This document shows, piece after piece, positions 33,771-44,790 of a DNA stretch of 64,000 bases. The stretch comes from Saxidomus purpurata (Eukaryota > Mollusca > Bivalvia > Venerida > Veneridae). Under the pieces are notes generated by a model. The model saw nothing but the letters and a program-made list of their open reading frames with translations, was not told the origin of the DNA and ran no database searches. The translations under genes were made by a program, and so were the position numbers. The first letter of the stretch is position 1, and the number at the start of each line of letters is the position of its first letter. The stretch covers positions 13,262,824 through 13,326,823 of the forward strand of contig JAFMSR010000010.1 of the NCBI GenBank assembly GCA_022818135.1, given 5' to 3'.

Positions 33771-33950
33771 ATATTTCCCTTCAAAATGACCATCACAATT
33801 TTAAATGAAACATTAATCAGTTTATACTCCAAGAATAATAAACATTGCCATAGTTATAACCCACAAATAACAATCTGTATTACAGTTTCATTCACATTGA
33901 ATATATAGGAAATATGTAAAAATCTTTTTTGACTATCTTAGTCAAAAATA

Positions 33951-35850
33951 AACATGAGCTGTCTCATGACAGCAAGCTCGACTATTTGAAAGCTTGTCGC
34001 TAAAATGGGGTTTTTTGTCTAAGAACAGAATGATGTAATGTGTAATTGTCTATAAGAATTAAGGCCAAAGATATGAAACTTGTCCAAAGACCTTTGTAAA
34101 TGTACATTACATGCAAAGCCTTACTCTGGATTCTGTAAGCCAACTGGGGTGAGGAGGGGGGGATAATTTCAAAGAAATACATGACCTTGTATATTTGATC
34201 ATGCATAACTTTGTAACGTTTCAAACTTGATATGTATAAAATTAAAACAGCATGACCACATAATTATTCAATGACATTTCAAATTAAAGTAAGCCGTTTT
34301 GAGTATTTCCACATAATAGTCTGGTAAAAACTTTGACAAAAGTCTAAGTTAATTTAACAAGAGCTGTCAGTAGGACAGCGCGCTCGACTTTTTTAGTGCT
34401 TGCCAATAAAACAAAGCTTTGACAGTTAAGGGCACACAAGACTTTAACTAGGAATTTCTAAGTACAAATCAAGAAACATTTTCACAGAGTTATCTTCTCT
34501 TGCTTACAGATAGGTCTCATGATGGTACATAAGTACTCCAACTTTCAAAGTAATATCTCAAATGGTTAAGTCAACAAGTGGACAAGAATGAAAATTTTAA
34601 CTGAGTTTCTAAGTCAGAAAGGGCCATAATTCATATAAAATCCTTGACAGAATTACCTTCTCCTGCCCATGTTTTGGGATCATGATGGTAAACAAGTATT
34701 CCAACTTTCAAAGTAATATCTCGAACAGTTTAGTCAAAAAGTGGACTGGTACGAAAAACTTAACCAAGATTCTAAGTTGATAAAGGGCCTTAATTTTTAA
34801 AACAAATCCCTGACAGAGTTACCTTCTCTTGCCTACAGATGGGGGTAATGATGTAAACAAGCATTCAAAGTTTCAAAGCAATATCTCAAAGGGTTAAGGC
34901 AATAACTGGATTTTACCCATATTCAATGTATTTTCTAAGTAAAAAGGGGGATAATTCTGTTCAAAACCTTGACAGAGTTATGTACTCTTGTCTGTTGATG
35001 TAGGTCATGATGGTAAACAAGTATGGTTAGTTTCAAAGCAATACCTCAATGGTTTTGAAATAAAAGTGAGGTGGTACGAAAAACTTAACCAAGCTCAATA
35101 CACTTTCTAAGTCAAAAAAGGGCCATAATTCTGTCAAAAACCTTGACAGAGTTATGTCCCTTGTCTTAGATGGAGGTTATGATGGTAAACAAGTATGGTA
35201 AGTTTCAAAGCCATACCTCTAATACTTTTGAAATAAAGTGGGGTGGTAGGAAAAACTTAACCAAGGTGTTACACCAACGCCTTAGGCGGGTGGTAGGATC
35301 CCCCCTTTTCATAGAAAAGTCGAGCTAAAAAGGGGTATAAATATGTCAAAAATAAAAAAAACATTGGTGAAGATGTCGATAGTAAACATAGTTTCAGGTC
35401 CATACGTTTGATAGTATTCAAGATATTCAACTTTATAAAAATCTTTATCAAACAATTCTAAGTTAAAAAGGGGCATAAATCTGTCAAAAAACAAAACAGA
35501 GTTATGGGGATTGTTTCCTCAGGTGTAGATGTTGATGGTAGACATATACTTTGAGTTTCAAGTCAATACCTTTGATAGTATTAAAGATATTTGAATTTGT
35601 AAAAAACTTTAACCAAAAATTCTAAGTTAAAAAGGGGCATAAATCTGTCAAAAATCAAAACAGAGTTATGGGGATTGTTTCCTCAGGTGTAGATGTTGAT
35701 GGTAAACATATAGTTTGAGTTTCAAGTCAATACCTTTGATAGTATTCAAGATATTTGACTTCATAAAAAACTTTAACCAATGCAGACGCCGATGCAGACG
35801 CTGGGGCGAGTGCAATAGCCTCCTTATTCTTCGAATAGTCGAGCTAAAAA
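33951..35850 (-). mobile_element. Family C element containing a nested family D element
   Basis: Left edge AACATGAGCTGTCTCATGACAGC then GCTCGACTATTTGAA. Right edge TCCTTATTCTTCGAATAGTC then GAGCTAAAAA. The core has about four monomers (TCTAAGTTAAAAAGGGGCAT, ACAGAGTTATGGGGATTG, TAGATGTTGATGGTA). It is interrupted at 34355-35330; the flanking words AAGTCTAAGTTAA and AAAAAGGGGTATAAATATGTC rejoin to match the uninterrupted copy near 9365. Confidence 0.8.
34355..35330 (-). mobile_element. Family D tandem-core element, nested in family C
   Basis: Left edge TAACAAGAG, hairpin GCTGTCAGTAGGACAGC, GCTCGACTTTT. Right edge AGAAAAGTCGAGCTAAAA. Core of five to six monomers of about 150 bp: TTTCTAAGT.AAAA, GGGCCATAATTCTG, CCTTGACAGAGTTA, ATGATGGTAAACAAGTAT, TTTCAAAGCAATA. 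It carries the ACACCAACGCC block near 35270, as in the copy at 55338. No target duplication is evident. Confidence 0.8.
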
Positions 35851-35898
35851 TGAACCCTTCCGGTTATGTATATCTTTATTTGTATTTATCAATAATAG

Positions 35899-36366
35899 AA
35901 ACAAGAGCCATGTTACACATGGTTAATCCCCCTCCGGAATTTTTCTTTCAAGTAAATCTGATAAAGGGGAATAACTCTAAAAGAAGGCAAGGTAGAGTTA
36001 TTGTTCTTACATACTGCACTTCCTATTAATGTGCTATGTCAGTGTATTAAGTTTGAAGAAAATCCCTCAAGCACTTTTGGAGTTATGCTCCGGAAATTTG
36101 TTTTCAAGTAAATCTGATAAAGGGGAATAACTCTAAAAGTAGGCAAGGTAGAGTTATTGTTCTTGCACACTGCACTTCCTACCAATGTGCTATGTCAGTG
36201 TATTAAGTTTGAAGTAAATCCCTCAAGTACTTTTGGAGTTATGCTCTGGACAAAACTTTTAAAGTAAATCTGATAAAGGGGAATAACTCTAGAAGTAGGC
36301 AAGGTAGATTTATTGTTCTCACACACTGCACTACCTACCAATGTGCTATGTCAGTGTATTAAGTTA
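35899..36366 (-). mobile_element. Family K tandem-core element, truncated
   Basis: Left edge AAACAAGAG, hairpin CCATGTTACACATGG, TTAATCCCCCTCCGG. Then three monomers of about 150 bp (TTCAAGTAAATCTGATAAAG, GGGGAATAACTCTA, GTAGAGTTATTGTTCT, CACTGCACTTCCTACC, TTTGGAGTTATGCTC). It breaks off within the third monomer and satellite sequence resumes. Confidence 0.75.
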
Positions 36367-36489
36367 ATACAAGATTTCTGCAGACATTTTGTTATCATTC
36401 AAAATGAGCAAGTTCTGTAATATTTTGTTGAACATTTTAACTCTATAAACATTTAAAATGACAGTTCAGCAGACATTCTTAACTTTTAA
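36366..36489. repeat. Detached satellite remnant
   Basis: AGATTTCTGCAGACATTTTG, TGAGCAAGTTCTGTAATATT, AACATTTTAACTCTATAAAC: one diverged monomer of the 29612-33770 satellite, stranded between the inserted element and the right flank copy. Confidence 0.8.
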
Positions 36490-36840
36490 AATGTTTTCAA
36501 AATTTCAGTATACATAAGATTATAAGGTGAGATAAGCAAAGAAGAATTACGAAAAACATTTGATAAATAATTCTTATTCATTATAATTGTCTATAGTTTT
36601 CATACTGTTTTTCCATTATTATCGGACAACCTTTACGAAAACGGGATTTTTTCTATCATTTTCCCAATTTGAATTCAATAAAATTATATTAATCTCTAAA
36701 AGCTAGGTATCCACAACCAGACAATATTAAAACATAAAAAAAATATAATTACTATCATGAGGAAGTTCAACACTATCCAAATGTTTATATTTCTCTGATT
36801 TTCATCATCAGTTCTGAATACAGAATATGATATTCATCTT
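36490..36840 (+). repeat. Right copy of the satellite-flanking direct repeat
   Basis: Matches 29255-29612 in order and orientation. Differences include loss of a short ATTATAAACACT segment and GATTTTCATC in place of CTTTTCTCATC. Each copy is adjacent to satellite monomers: the left copy precedes the array, while this one follows the stranded monomer. Confidence 0.85.
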
Positions 36841-37690
36841 AAAGATTTTCAAGAATATGTACAATATTTAAAATTTTTAAATCTGCTTTAAAATTGGTAA
36901 AACCAGATATGACATTTTATCACCATATCTACAATAGTGTTCCAACAGCAAGATGAGAGAGAGAAATCAACATTCACACATTTGGGTAAATTCCTAAATT
37001 CCTTGCACCAAAACATTTTAAACAAGAAATATCTTTTTAGAAAAGATAAATGGCATTGAGCTCAGGTACATTTTAGTACACATATAAGATGATAAACATT
37101 GTTAAATTCAGCAGCTAGTAACATCATATACTGATGAAGGGCTCCATCACCTGATAAAGAGAGAGGGTCACATACAAATTCCATTCAATTCATGACTTCC
37201 ACTTTATAACATTTGATTGATCCAAAAAATAGGTCAAAACCCAGCTTATTCAACTACCCTGATATTTTTATGAACTTGTATCTCTAGGTATGTTTGGACA
37301 TTAAAGCCCAGCATGGCTCTGTTAATGACTCTCTGTTACACAGTTCAAAGATGACTGACCTTGGTTTTATTATTCATGAAAAATATCTGTGTTAATTCAA
37401 ACATAATATACTGAAAAAAAGATGATTTTCAGCAAGTTTTTGGCTTGTTGGTATTTTCAAGTGTAGCACTCTCGGTTGAGTTTTAGTGGTGTTTTACATT
37501 TTATTTAGTTGTCTGTCAGCTGACTTAATTGTCTTCTATTAGCAGCATAAGCTTACATAATTTAGCAGTTGACAGATAGGTTAAAGGTAGCTATAGCTTT
37601 AGTTATGGATAGGGATTAGTCAGTTGTCTCAAGTATTGTAATTTTCCAGAGGACCAGATTTCAGATGACCTAGCAATGGCATTCTGTTGA
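36841..37690. other. Non-coding stretch before the Tc1 relic
   Basis: AT-rich with no recognised repeat. It may include the decayed left half of the Tc1 element, but no TIR could be read. No gene. Confidence 0.35.
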
Positions 37691-37699
37691 CGCCTAAAT

Positions 37700-38265
37700 A
37701 TTGTCTGAAGCATGCTCCAGTAGGACTCATCGAAGGTGGACTCCTAGACAGTGGAATAATGTTCATTTCTCCAATTATGAATCACCATTCAATCTGTCTT
37801 TTGCTGATGATAGAATATGTGTCTGGAGAGGAAGGGGAGAAAGATTTGACCCTAAAAACATCACTGAATGTGATTGCTAAGGTGGTGTAAGTGTGTTATT
37901 GACGTTGGTAGGAATATCGATGTCACCACAATAAGACTTGATTTGTAACAGTTCCAGGAAATCTCACAGCAGTAAGGTATTGCAATATGAAATTATCCTA
38001 TATACCAAGACATTATGTAGATGTTTTCCAACAGGATAATGATTGTTCACACATTGCCAGGCATAGTCAGGATGTTTTAAGACAAAACATTGATAACGTA
38101 TTTCAGTGGCCATCAAGATCATCTGATCATTTGCTCATTGAGCATTTATTGGACTTCCAAGGGTAAAAAGTTAGAGAACATGATGACGTCAATAACATGC
38201 GTGATCTGTAATGTACACTGCAACAGGAATGGGATAGAATTCCCATGCACACAAGAAGGAAGCTT
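37700..38265 (+). pseudogene. Tc1/mariner transposase remnant (DD34E)
   Basis: Reading across frameshifts: VHFSNYES (37761-37784), FADDRICVWRGRGERFDPKN, VPGNLTAVRYCN (about 37951-37986), FQQDNDCSHIAR (from 38026), FQWPSRSSDHLLIEHLLD (to 38154) and LQQEWDRIP (about 38217). In this family these are catalytic DDE blocks. The second Asp (38035) and the Glu (38140) are present with exactly 34 residues between, as in DD34E Tc1. The first Asp is replaced (usual FSDES reads FSNYES). Stops such as after FQG confirm it is dead. The N-terminal DNA-binding part is missing. Confidence 0.85.
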
Positions 38266-38633
38266 ACAGCATGAGAAGACGTCTTTAAAACAGGACTTTT
38301 ACAGCAAAAAACAAACTGGAAATTTCATGGTGGATTCACAACTTTTCCTACAAACAGGCTGTCCTGCACCTTATAATAATTCTGACAAAAAATTAGGGAC
38401 AAGATTTTTTTAAAATCAGAGCTAAAATCAGGATTTAAAAAAAAAATATGACCCTAAAAGACCATGCAATGGTCTTACTTTTTATATTTTACACAAAAGT
38501 AACTCACAAACAGTGTTTAAGGCCACAGTTTTTATACTTGGTTTACAGGAACTTTTTATATAGAAAATGCGTTGTAGGGGTGAAACAAAAATAAAATTAA
38601 AACTGTGTAATATGTTGAGTCAATAATAAAAAT

Positions 38634-39500
38634 AACAAGAGCTGGCCCTCACTAGGGACAAATGCCCTCAAAATAGGTGTCTCACAGTTGTGCCATGTTA
38701 TTTTAAAATCCTTCCATGCATGACAGAGTTACCATGCATACAGTATTCCATTAGTTTTAAACTCTAAGTGTGACCTTGGCCTTTGAGGTGGTCCTTGCAT
38801 GCAACATATTGTCTGGATGTACTGATCATCTGAGCCAAGTTATTTTAAAATCAATCAATGCATGACAAACAGTCAGGACACAAATGTATGCATGTATACA
38901 GGATTCCATTACTTTTAAACTCTAAGTGTGACCTTGACCTTTGAGTTCAGGATGTGGTTCTTGCAAGTGACACTTCAGCTTGATGTGTTGAACATCTGTG
39001 CCAAGTTATTTTAAAATCCTTCAATGCATGACAAAATTACACTCTGGACACAAATGTGTGCATATACAATGTATACAGGATTCCATTACATTCAAACTCT
39101 AAGTGTGACCTTGACCTTTGAGGTAGGGTCATGGGTCTTGCACATGACACATCATCTTGATGTGCTGAACATTTGTGCAAAGTTTTTTTAAAATCCTTCC
39201 ATGCATGGCAAAGTTACAACTTACATGTAAGGGCAGACGCACAGACAGACAGATGGACGGACATCCCCACATATGTGTACCTAGTGGCTACTCTAGTGTT
39301 CTCTTTATTCTTCTTTTAGTCACATAAGAGAAAAAATAGCCACGTAAAAGCTCAGGGAATGAATGACATCAAAGACTATTTACTGTTACCTATTGTTCCT
39401 ATAGCCACTGAAGTGTCAAAATGTAAGCATGGACAGACAGACGGACGGACGGACAGATGGATGGTGCAATTTTAAAATGCTACCCTTTGGGAGCATAAAG
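38634..39500 (-). mobile_element. Family E tandem-core element
   Basis: Left edge TAACAAGAGCTGGCCCTCACTAGGG then ACAAATGCCC (imperfect hairpin). Core of three to four monomers of about 160-178 bp marked by GTGACCTTGACCTTTGAGG (38769, 38928, 39106), TTTTAAAATCCTTCCATGCATG and ACAGGATTCCATTA. Then primer-like GACAGACAGATGGACGGAC, the GTCACATAAGAG/AGCCACGTAAAAG module, a second GACAGACAGACGGACGG, and a final TTTTAAAATGCTACCCTTTGGG. Confidence 0.7.
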
Positions 39501-40039
39501 ATAAAAAAGATTTATTAAAAATGATTTCATTTTCAATATTTGCAATTTGCAAGAAATGACTAGATGTGTTTCCTGACCTTATGATAGACCACTTCAAACA
39601 CAACATATTAATGTTATTACATTATCTCATAGCCAAAAGCTCAATACAGATGTATTGTGTTCAAACAAATGTGTGTTCTCACATTTCAAAAACTGTATTT
39701 AATCTGTCATGTCAGACAAAAACAGCAGAATCTATGTCTTAACACTTTACTCACTGGATATGGCTGTTGACAGACCCTGTGCAGATAAAAAAATGCTTAA
39801 CCTGATCAAATAGGTCAGACATGTCAAACATACAGCTTTAATAAAGATTGGAATCGGAAATAAAGAATCATAATGTTATTTCTGGTAGAACACAACTGTC
39901 CATGAAATAAATTGTAAAGATTATGAAAGATTAACTGAAGGTCGACAAGAACCTTCACCGGTGTATCAACACTGATCACAAAATTTCACAATTTCCGTGT
40001 TTGCAGTTTTTGAACAGTACTGAAATTTAAAATCTTTAC
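39501..40039. other. Non-coding stretch
   Basis: No repeat family or exon recognised. The sequence is moderately AT-rich. Confidence 0.35.
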
Positions 40040-40047
40040 GTTTAAAT

Positions 40048-40724
40048 TAGGGATGGGAACGAATATTCGAATATTCGAAAATCGGCCGAATATTCGAATG
40101 CGAAAATCAAATTCGAATATTCGTAAATTATTTTTTTTTTTTTAAATAGGTAGCAATCTATGCCGAATAAAACCGTTTGTTCTGTATTGTTTGTTTAGAG
40201 CGTGTCAAAAATTTCCCAATTAACACGAAAATTGCAATGCATAATTGACAGGGGGCATCGTTACGGATTAGCAGTTTGCATCAGGTGTTATTGTGGTGAC
40301 TTTTTATCTTTTGTTCATTTTAATTGTCGCCTGTTTTATGTAACAAATTTTATATGTTGCTTATCTCACAATGTTCCAGGATCAACGTAATGTTTGCGGA
40401 AACGAATAACCATATACTGATATAATTCTTTCGTTGTCCAATCATTCAGAATAACTCAACTATTTTCCTTTAATAAAAAAATAGTTTACGTAATACAAAG
40501 ATAAAATCGTGAAATGTTAGCCAAACTTCTCCTTGTGGAAAAATAATAATTTGTTTCTTTATATATCGTTTTGAAGTAAACACTTTCATACTAAACATAC
40601 TGTAGTGGCGTATCCGTCGTGTTAAGAAAATATACATGGACACCACAAAACGAATATTCGAATATATTCGAATATGCCAAACCGAATATTCGAATATAGA
40701 TTTTAGTATTCGTTCCCATCCCTA
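40048..40724. mobile_element. Non-autonomous hAT-type transposon, perfect 8-bp TSD
   Basis: Terminal inverted repeats TAGGGATGGGAACGAATA and TATTCGTTCCCATCCCTA. GTTTAAAT flanks both sides exactly (40040-40047 and 40725-40732). Subterminal regions are rich in CGAATATTCGAATATTCG palindromes (four to five on each side), which are plausible transposase-binding repeats. 677 bp, no transposase; the 62-codon open frame inside has no motif. TSD length and end type fit the hAT superfamily. The perfect TSD suggests fairly recent insertion. Confidence 0.9.
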
Positions 40725-40732
40725 GTTTAAAT

Positions 40733-41421
40733 ACACATTGTTTCTGGGCGCAGCCATTTTTGGGATGTTGTCACACAGGTCAAACAACACTATTTCATTT
40801 TACGTCAAGACTGCGGAGTCAGACAGACGGCAATAATAAAGATAAAATGTCAGTTCATAATTTTATTTTTATTCTACTTTTAAAAATATGACTGGAGGTC
40901 CCATAAACCAGGAGATATAAAAAAACTGGCTTTATAATATAGTTATATCAGAAGTGTCTTCTAGTCAGCTACTTTGAATAAAAAGAACTATAAAACTGAA
41001 TTAAAAACATATCAAAACATAAAGTTTTCAAAGTTGCAAGTAAAGGTATACAGTTAAGAATAAAATAGATAGGAATTGAAATAAAAAATAGGGCATTTTT
41101 AAGAATTCCCTTTGATTTCTTCTTTTTTTTAGAAATTTTAGCAAAATATTTTAAGGATGCTGGACAGCCTGTTCTAAATTTCTCCAATAAAAGTCCAACA
41201 GGAACATCCTAGATAGCTACAAAGTCAGGCTGTCACACCTAGTACAACAGGGAAACTAAATCTCAATGCTCTTTGGAGAGCAGCCCCTTTCACCCCCAAC
41301 ACAACATCAGTATCATACATACAGTGCCAGAACCCCATACACTGAGACAAACACAAACATGACTCAAACATGAAGACAAACATTTAATTACATGTAAATT
41401 CATTAACAGACAAAAAATAGA
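40733..41421. other. Non-coding stretch
   Basis: No repeat family recognised before the 64-bp array. Short poly-T and A-rich tracts. A minus-strand open frame at 40969-41187 is Lys/Ile/Phe-rich and looks like AT-rich chance. Confidence 0.35.
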
Positions 41422-42470
41422 TACAGAGCATGAGATCAAGAAGAAGTAAAGCTCTGTATTGACCTCATGCTCTGTATTGACCTCATGCTCTGTATCTTTC
41501 TGTTACAGAGCATGAGATCAAGGCAAAGTAAAGCTCTGTATTGACCTCATGCTCTGTATCTTTCTGTTACAGAGCATGAGATCAAGGCAAAGTAAAGCTC
41601 TGTATTGACCTCATGCTCTGTATCTTTCTGTTACACAGCATGAGGTCAAGGCAAAGCAAAGCTGTGTATTGACCTCATGCTCTGTATCTTTCTGTTACAC
41701 AGCATGAGGCCAAGAAGAAGTAAAGCTCTGTATTTGACCTCATGTTCTGTATCTTTCTGTTACAGAGCATGAGATCAAGGCAAAGTAAAGCTCTGTATTG
41801 ACCTCATGCTCTGTATTGACCTCATGCTCTGTATCTTTCTGTTACAGAGCATGAGATCAAGGCAAAGTAAAGCTCTGTATTGACCTCATGCTCTGTATCT
41901 TTCTGTTACAGAGCATGAGATCAAGGCAAAGTAAAGCTCTGTATTGACCTCATGCTCTGTATCTTTCTGTTACAGAGCATGAGATCAAGGCAAAGTAAAG
42001 CTCTGTATTGACCTCATGCTCTGTATCTTTCTGTTACAGAGCATGAGATCAAGGCAAAGCAAAGCTCTGTATTGACCTCATGCTCTGTATTGACCTCATG
42101 CTCTGTATCTTTCTGTTACAGAGCATGAGATCAAGGCAAAGTAAAGCTCTGTATTGACCTCATGCTCTGTATCTTTCTGTTACAGAGCATGAGATCAAGG
42201 CAAAGTAAAGCTCTGTATTGACCTCATGCTCTGTATCTTTCTGTTACACAGCATGAGGTCAAGGCAAAGCCAACCTGTGTATTGACCTCATGCTCTGTAT
42301 CTTTCTGTTACAGAGCATGAGGCCAAGAAGAAGTAAAGCTCTGTATTTGACCTCATGTTCTGTATCTTTCTGTTACAGAGCATGAGATCAAGGCAAAGCA
42401 AAGCTGTGTATTGACCGCATGCTCTGTATCTTTCTGTTACAGAGCATGAGGTCAAGAAGGAGAAGTAAAG
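41422..42470. repeat. Array of ~16 self-complementary 64-bp units
   Basis: Each unit is TACAGAGCATGAGATCAA, a spacer of about 20 bases (GGCAAAGTAAAGCTCTGTA), TTGACCTCATGCTCTGTA, then TCTTTCTGT. The first and last arms are complementary over 18 bases with one mismatch, so every unit can form a hairpin. Three units have an extra 18-bp copy of the right arm (near 41460, 41805 and 42080). Variants (GAGGTCAAGG, CAAGAAGAAG, AAGCTGTG) recur in the same order near 41640-41760 and 42245-42365, indicating block duplication. It ends exactly where a SINE begins. Confidence 0.9.
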
Positions 42471-42900
42471 GGTGGTGTAGTGGTCGGGTGTTTATGCTCT
42501 GGACTATGAACCCAGAGATCCTAGGTTTGAATCTCGGCCAGGGCAGTTGAAATTTCAGAAACACTTTCAGTGTTTCCCACCCATCTAGAGATGAACTGGT
42601 CAGAAACCCAGAGGTAGTCTCACATGTATCAGTGCTATACACCAGGCATGTAAAAGAACCAAGGGGTCCTTTTGTAAAAGAGCTAGGGTCTGATACCCAG
42701 ATTTCCTTGTATCTGCATCATTCTGTCTCTTCAACCTGCATCTGTCAGGAGTCTTGGCAAGTCCACCCAGGGAGAAATCCCAAGGGTTGGCCAGGACTAT
42801 TAACAATTCGAATGAAAAAATGGGGAGCTAAGTCATTATACCATCAATTCAGCTGTTTATCTAAAACACTATTTTGTGTCTTTCTATCTTCTGATTGACA
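42471..42900 (+). mobile_element. tRNA-derived SINE
   Basis: The head reads GGTGGTGTAGTGGTCGGGTG (A-box region), CTCTGGACTATGAACCCAGAG (anticodon-arm-like) and GGTTTGAATCTCGGCC (B-box region). Body words such as CACCCATCTAGAGATGAAC and CCAAGGGTTGGCCAGGAC follow. The end is not sharp; ATTCGAATGAAAAAATGGGG near 42809 may be the tail. Internal RNA polymerase III promoter elements are inferred from the boxes. Confidence 0.6.
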
Positions 42901-42919
42901 ATTACAATAACAAGGCAGA

Positions 42920-43450
42920 ATGAAAAATCTATATCCCCTGCCACATGAAGGAGTATTAAGAGGATCTCTTTGGGTGCTCTTCAACTTCAGTCAGTTAAGC
43001 TGGAACATGAGTTACACAAATTTCATGAAAAAGATTTTACTAAGGTGTATAGGAGTTATGGATGGGACACAAAAGTATGACCCCCAAAGAGTGACTTTGA
43101 ATTTGAGCTAGTCAGGTTGAAACTTTATGGCTCTGCACATCATGCAGATGAAATGATTATTTGATCTAAGTTTCATAAAAATCCTTCGAAATGTTTAAAA
43201 GTTATAGAGAAGACATGAAAAACAAATGACACATTAGTGTTGTCTTGACCTTGAGCAGGTGGAGTTCAAACATGGCTTTTGCATGCTGTCTTGATGACCT
43301 GACAATTTGAGCAAAATTTATGAAAATCCTTTAAGGGGTTTAGAAATTTTAGTGCTGAAATGAAAATCCAATGACCCTAAATGTGGCCCTGGTCTTGATT
43401 GAGTGGGGTTGGGACATAAGTTCTGCACACTGTCTTGATGAGATGAACAT
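42920..43450. repeat. About three monomers of a ~160-bp tandem-core repeat
   Basis: Recurring TAAGTTTCATAAAAATCCTT, GAAATGTTTAAAAGTTATAG, GTCTTGACCTTGAGCAGGTGGAG, GCACACTGTCTTGATGA and GAACATTTGA. Same style as families E and J but a distinct core. No defined ends. Confidence 0.6.
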
Positions 43451-44000
43451 TTGATTAAACTAATATGAAGTTTTATTTAATTCCACCCTGTAGTTCAATT
43501 TAGACTCTTGACAAAAATAATGCTTAATACAGTATAAAAGTATGAGAACCCAAAAAACACATATACAAACAAAACACATATACAAACAAAATGACTTGCT
43601 GAGGCTGATGACGTAACCTAAGTGAAGTGTGCCCTATCTAATGCACACAAGATTACCTTTTTTATCCTACCAAGTGCCTTTAATCTATATGTAACCTAGT
43701 AGAGATCAAACATTTTGACACATTTTCATTAGTCCTGGGAATGAAATTTGTTCTGAGATATTGCAAAGTGTAAAAAAGCAATGTTGAGTTATGATTCTTG
43801 CAAAGTTAGGAAGGCTGGACAGACAAGTTCAATGCATAAGAAAATGACAAACATATTGAAAACAGATAAATGGGCTGAGTCAGAAGGTAGAAAGCCACAG
43901 AAATAGTGATAAGATAGACAACTGAATGGATGGACAGAGGACCAGTCTCTTCCTCTTGACATTATTCCTGTGTCTGTTTGTTGTCAAACCAAAGAAAATG
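43451..44000. other. Non-coding stretch with a short direct duplication
   Basis: AAAACACATATACAAAC occurs twice in tandem at about 43555-43590. Otherwise nothing recognised. Confidence 0.35.
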
Positions 44001-44790
44001 CTGCTTAAAGCAGTCACATGAAGTTTGGATCCCCTCCTTCAATGATCAGCCTTGCAAATCTACTATAACAACATATTAATCACATGTAAATATATATAAA
44101 AAATATCAAGTAAACAATGTCTTGTTCTAAAAGTTCTAAAACAAATACATTTTGTAGTCATTTTTTACCCCCCTCCTCCCTCTAATGAATATAAAATATA
44201 GAAGTTTTGAAACATTCTTGGCAAACTTGCTGTGATTCCCCTTATTCATGCTCGAATTACTCCATAAAATGAAATGAGCATGGAATATCAACTGACAGAA
44301 AACTGTTGTCTACCAATAATATAATGTAACAATTATCAATTATGCTTCAAAAATATGCCAGTCTCACCCTTACAGTCCAAGTGTTCAATCAAAATTATTT
44401 AAAAAAAGCCTAAACATATGAGCAGTTCCGATGCCCGTCAAAAGGCGCACATGTTAATCTTGGGCCAGTGATTTTGGATTCCTTTGGAATATAAGGATAT
44501 ACCCTTTACAAACAGATATTGCAGGTGTAAAATTCTCCTATATGTTGACTTTTTAGAAAATAATTTTGACTGAACACTTGAGACTAGCATGGTTTAAGAG
44601 CATAATTGTTGCCTTATTGATAGACCTAGTGGATATTCAATGTTCATTTCTTTTATGGAGTAATTCAAGCAAAAACACGGGGAATCCCAGGTAGGTTGCA
44701 AGTAATGTTACAATAACATTGTGACAGTAGATTTGCTGGGGCGAATCATGGGGGGAGGGGATCCAAACTTCATGTGACTGTGGTCTAAAG
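44001..44790. mobile_element. Foldback (long inverted repeat) element
   Basis: The left arm CAGTCACATGAAGTTTGGAT, CCCCTCC, GCAAATCTACT is matched in inverse at 44785-44720 (ATCCAAACTTCATGTGACTG). Pairing continues inward: TGAATTACTCCATAAAAG-like words at about 44250 and 44660; GTCTACCAATAA at 44309 against TTATTGATAGAC at 44614; AAGTGTTCAATCAAAATTATTT at 44380 against AAATAATTTTGACTGAACACTT at 44558. The left arm holds an extra segment of about 140 bp (44075-44215). The spacer is about 44440-44530. No coding capacity. Confidence 0.8.

Noticed and set aside
34000..36029. Several 60-104-codon frames as genes
   Set aside because: All lie within tandem monomers of families C, D and K.
42471..42560. 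Functional tRNA gene
   Set aside because: The acceptor stem and loop sizes do not close properly and SINE body sequence follows, so a tRNA-derived SINE is the better call.
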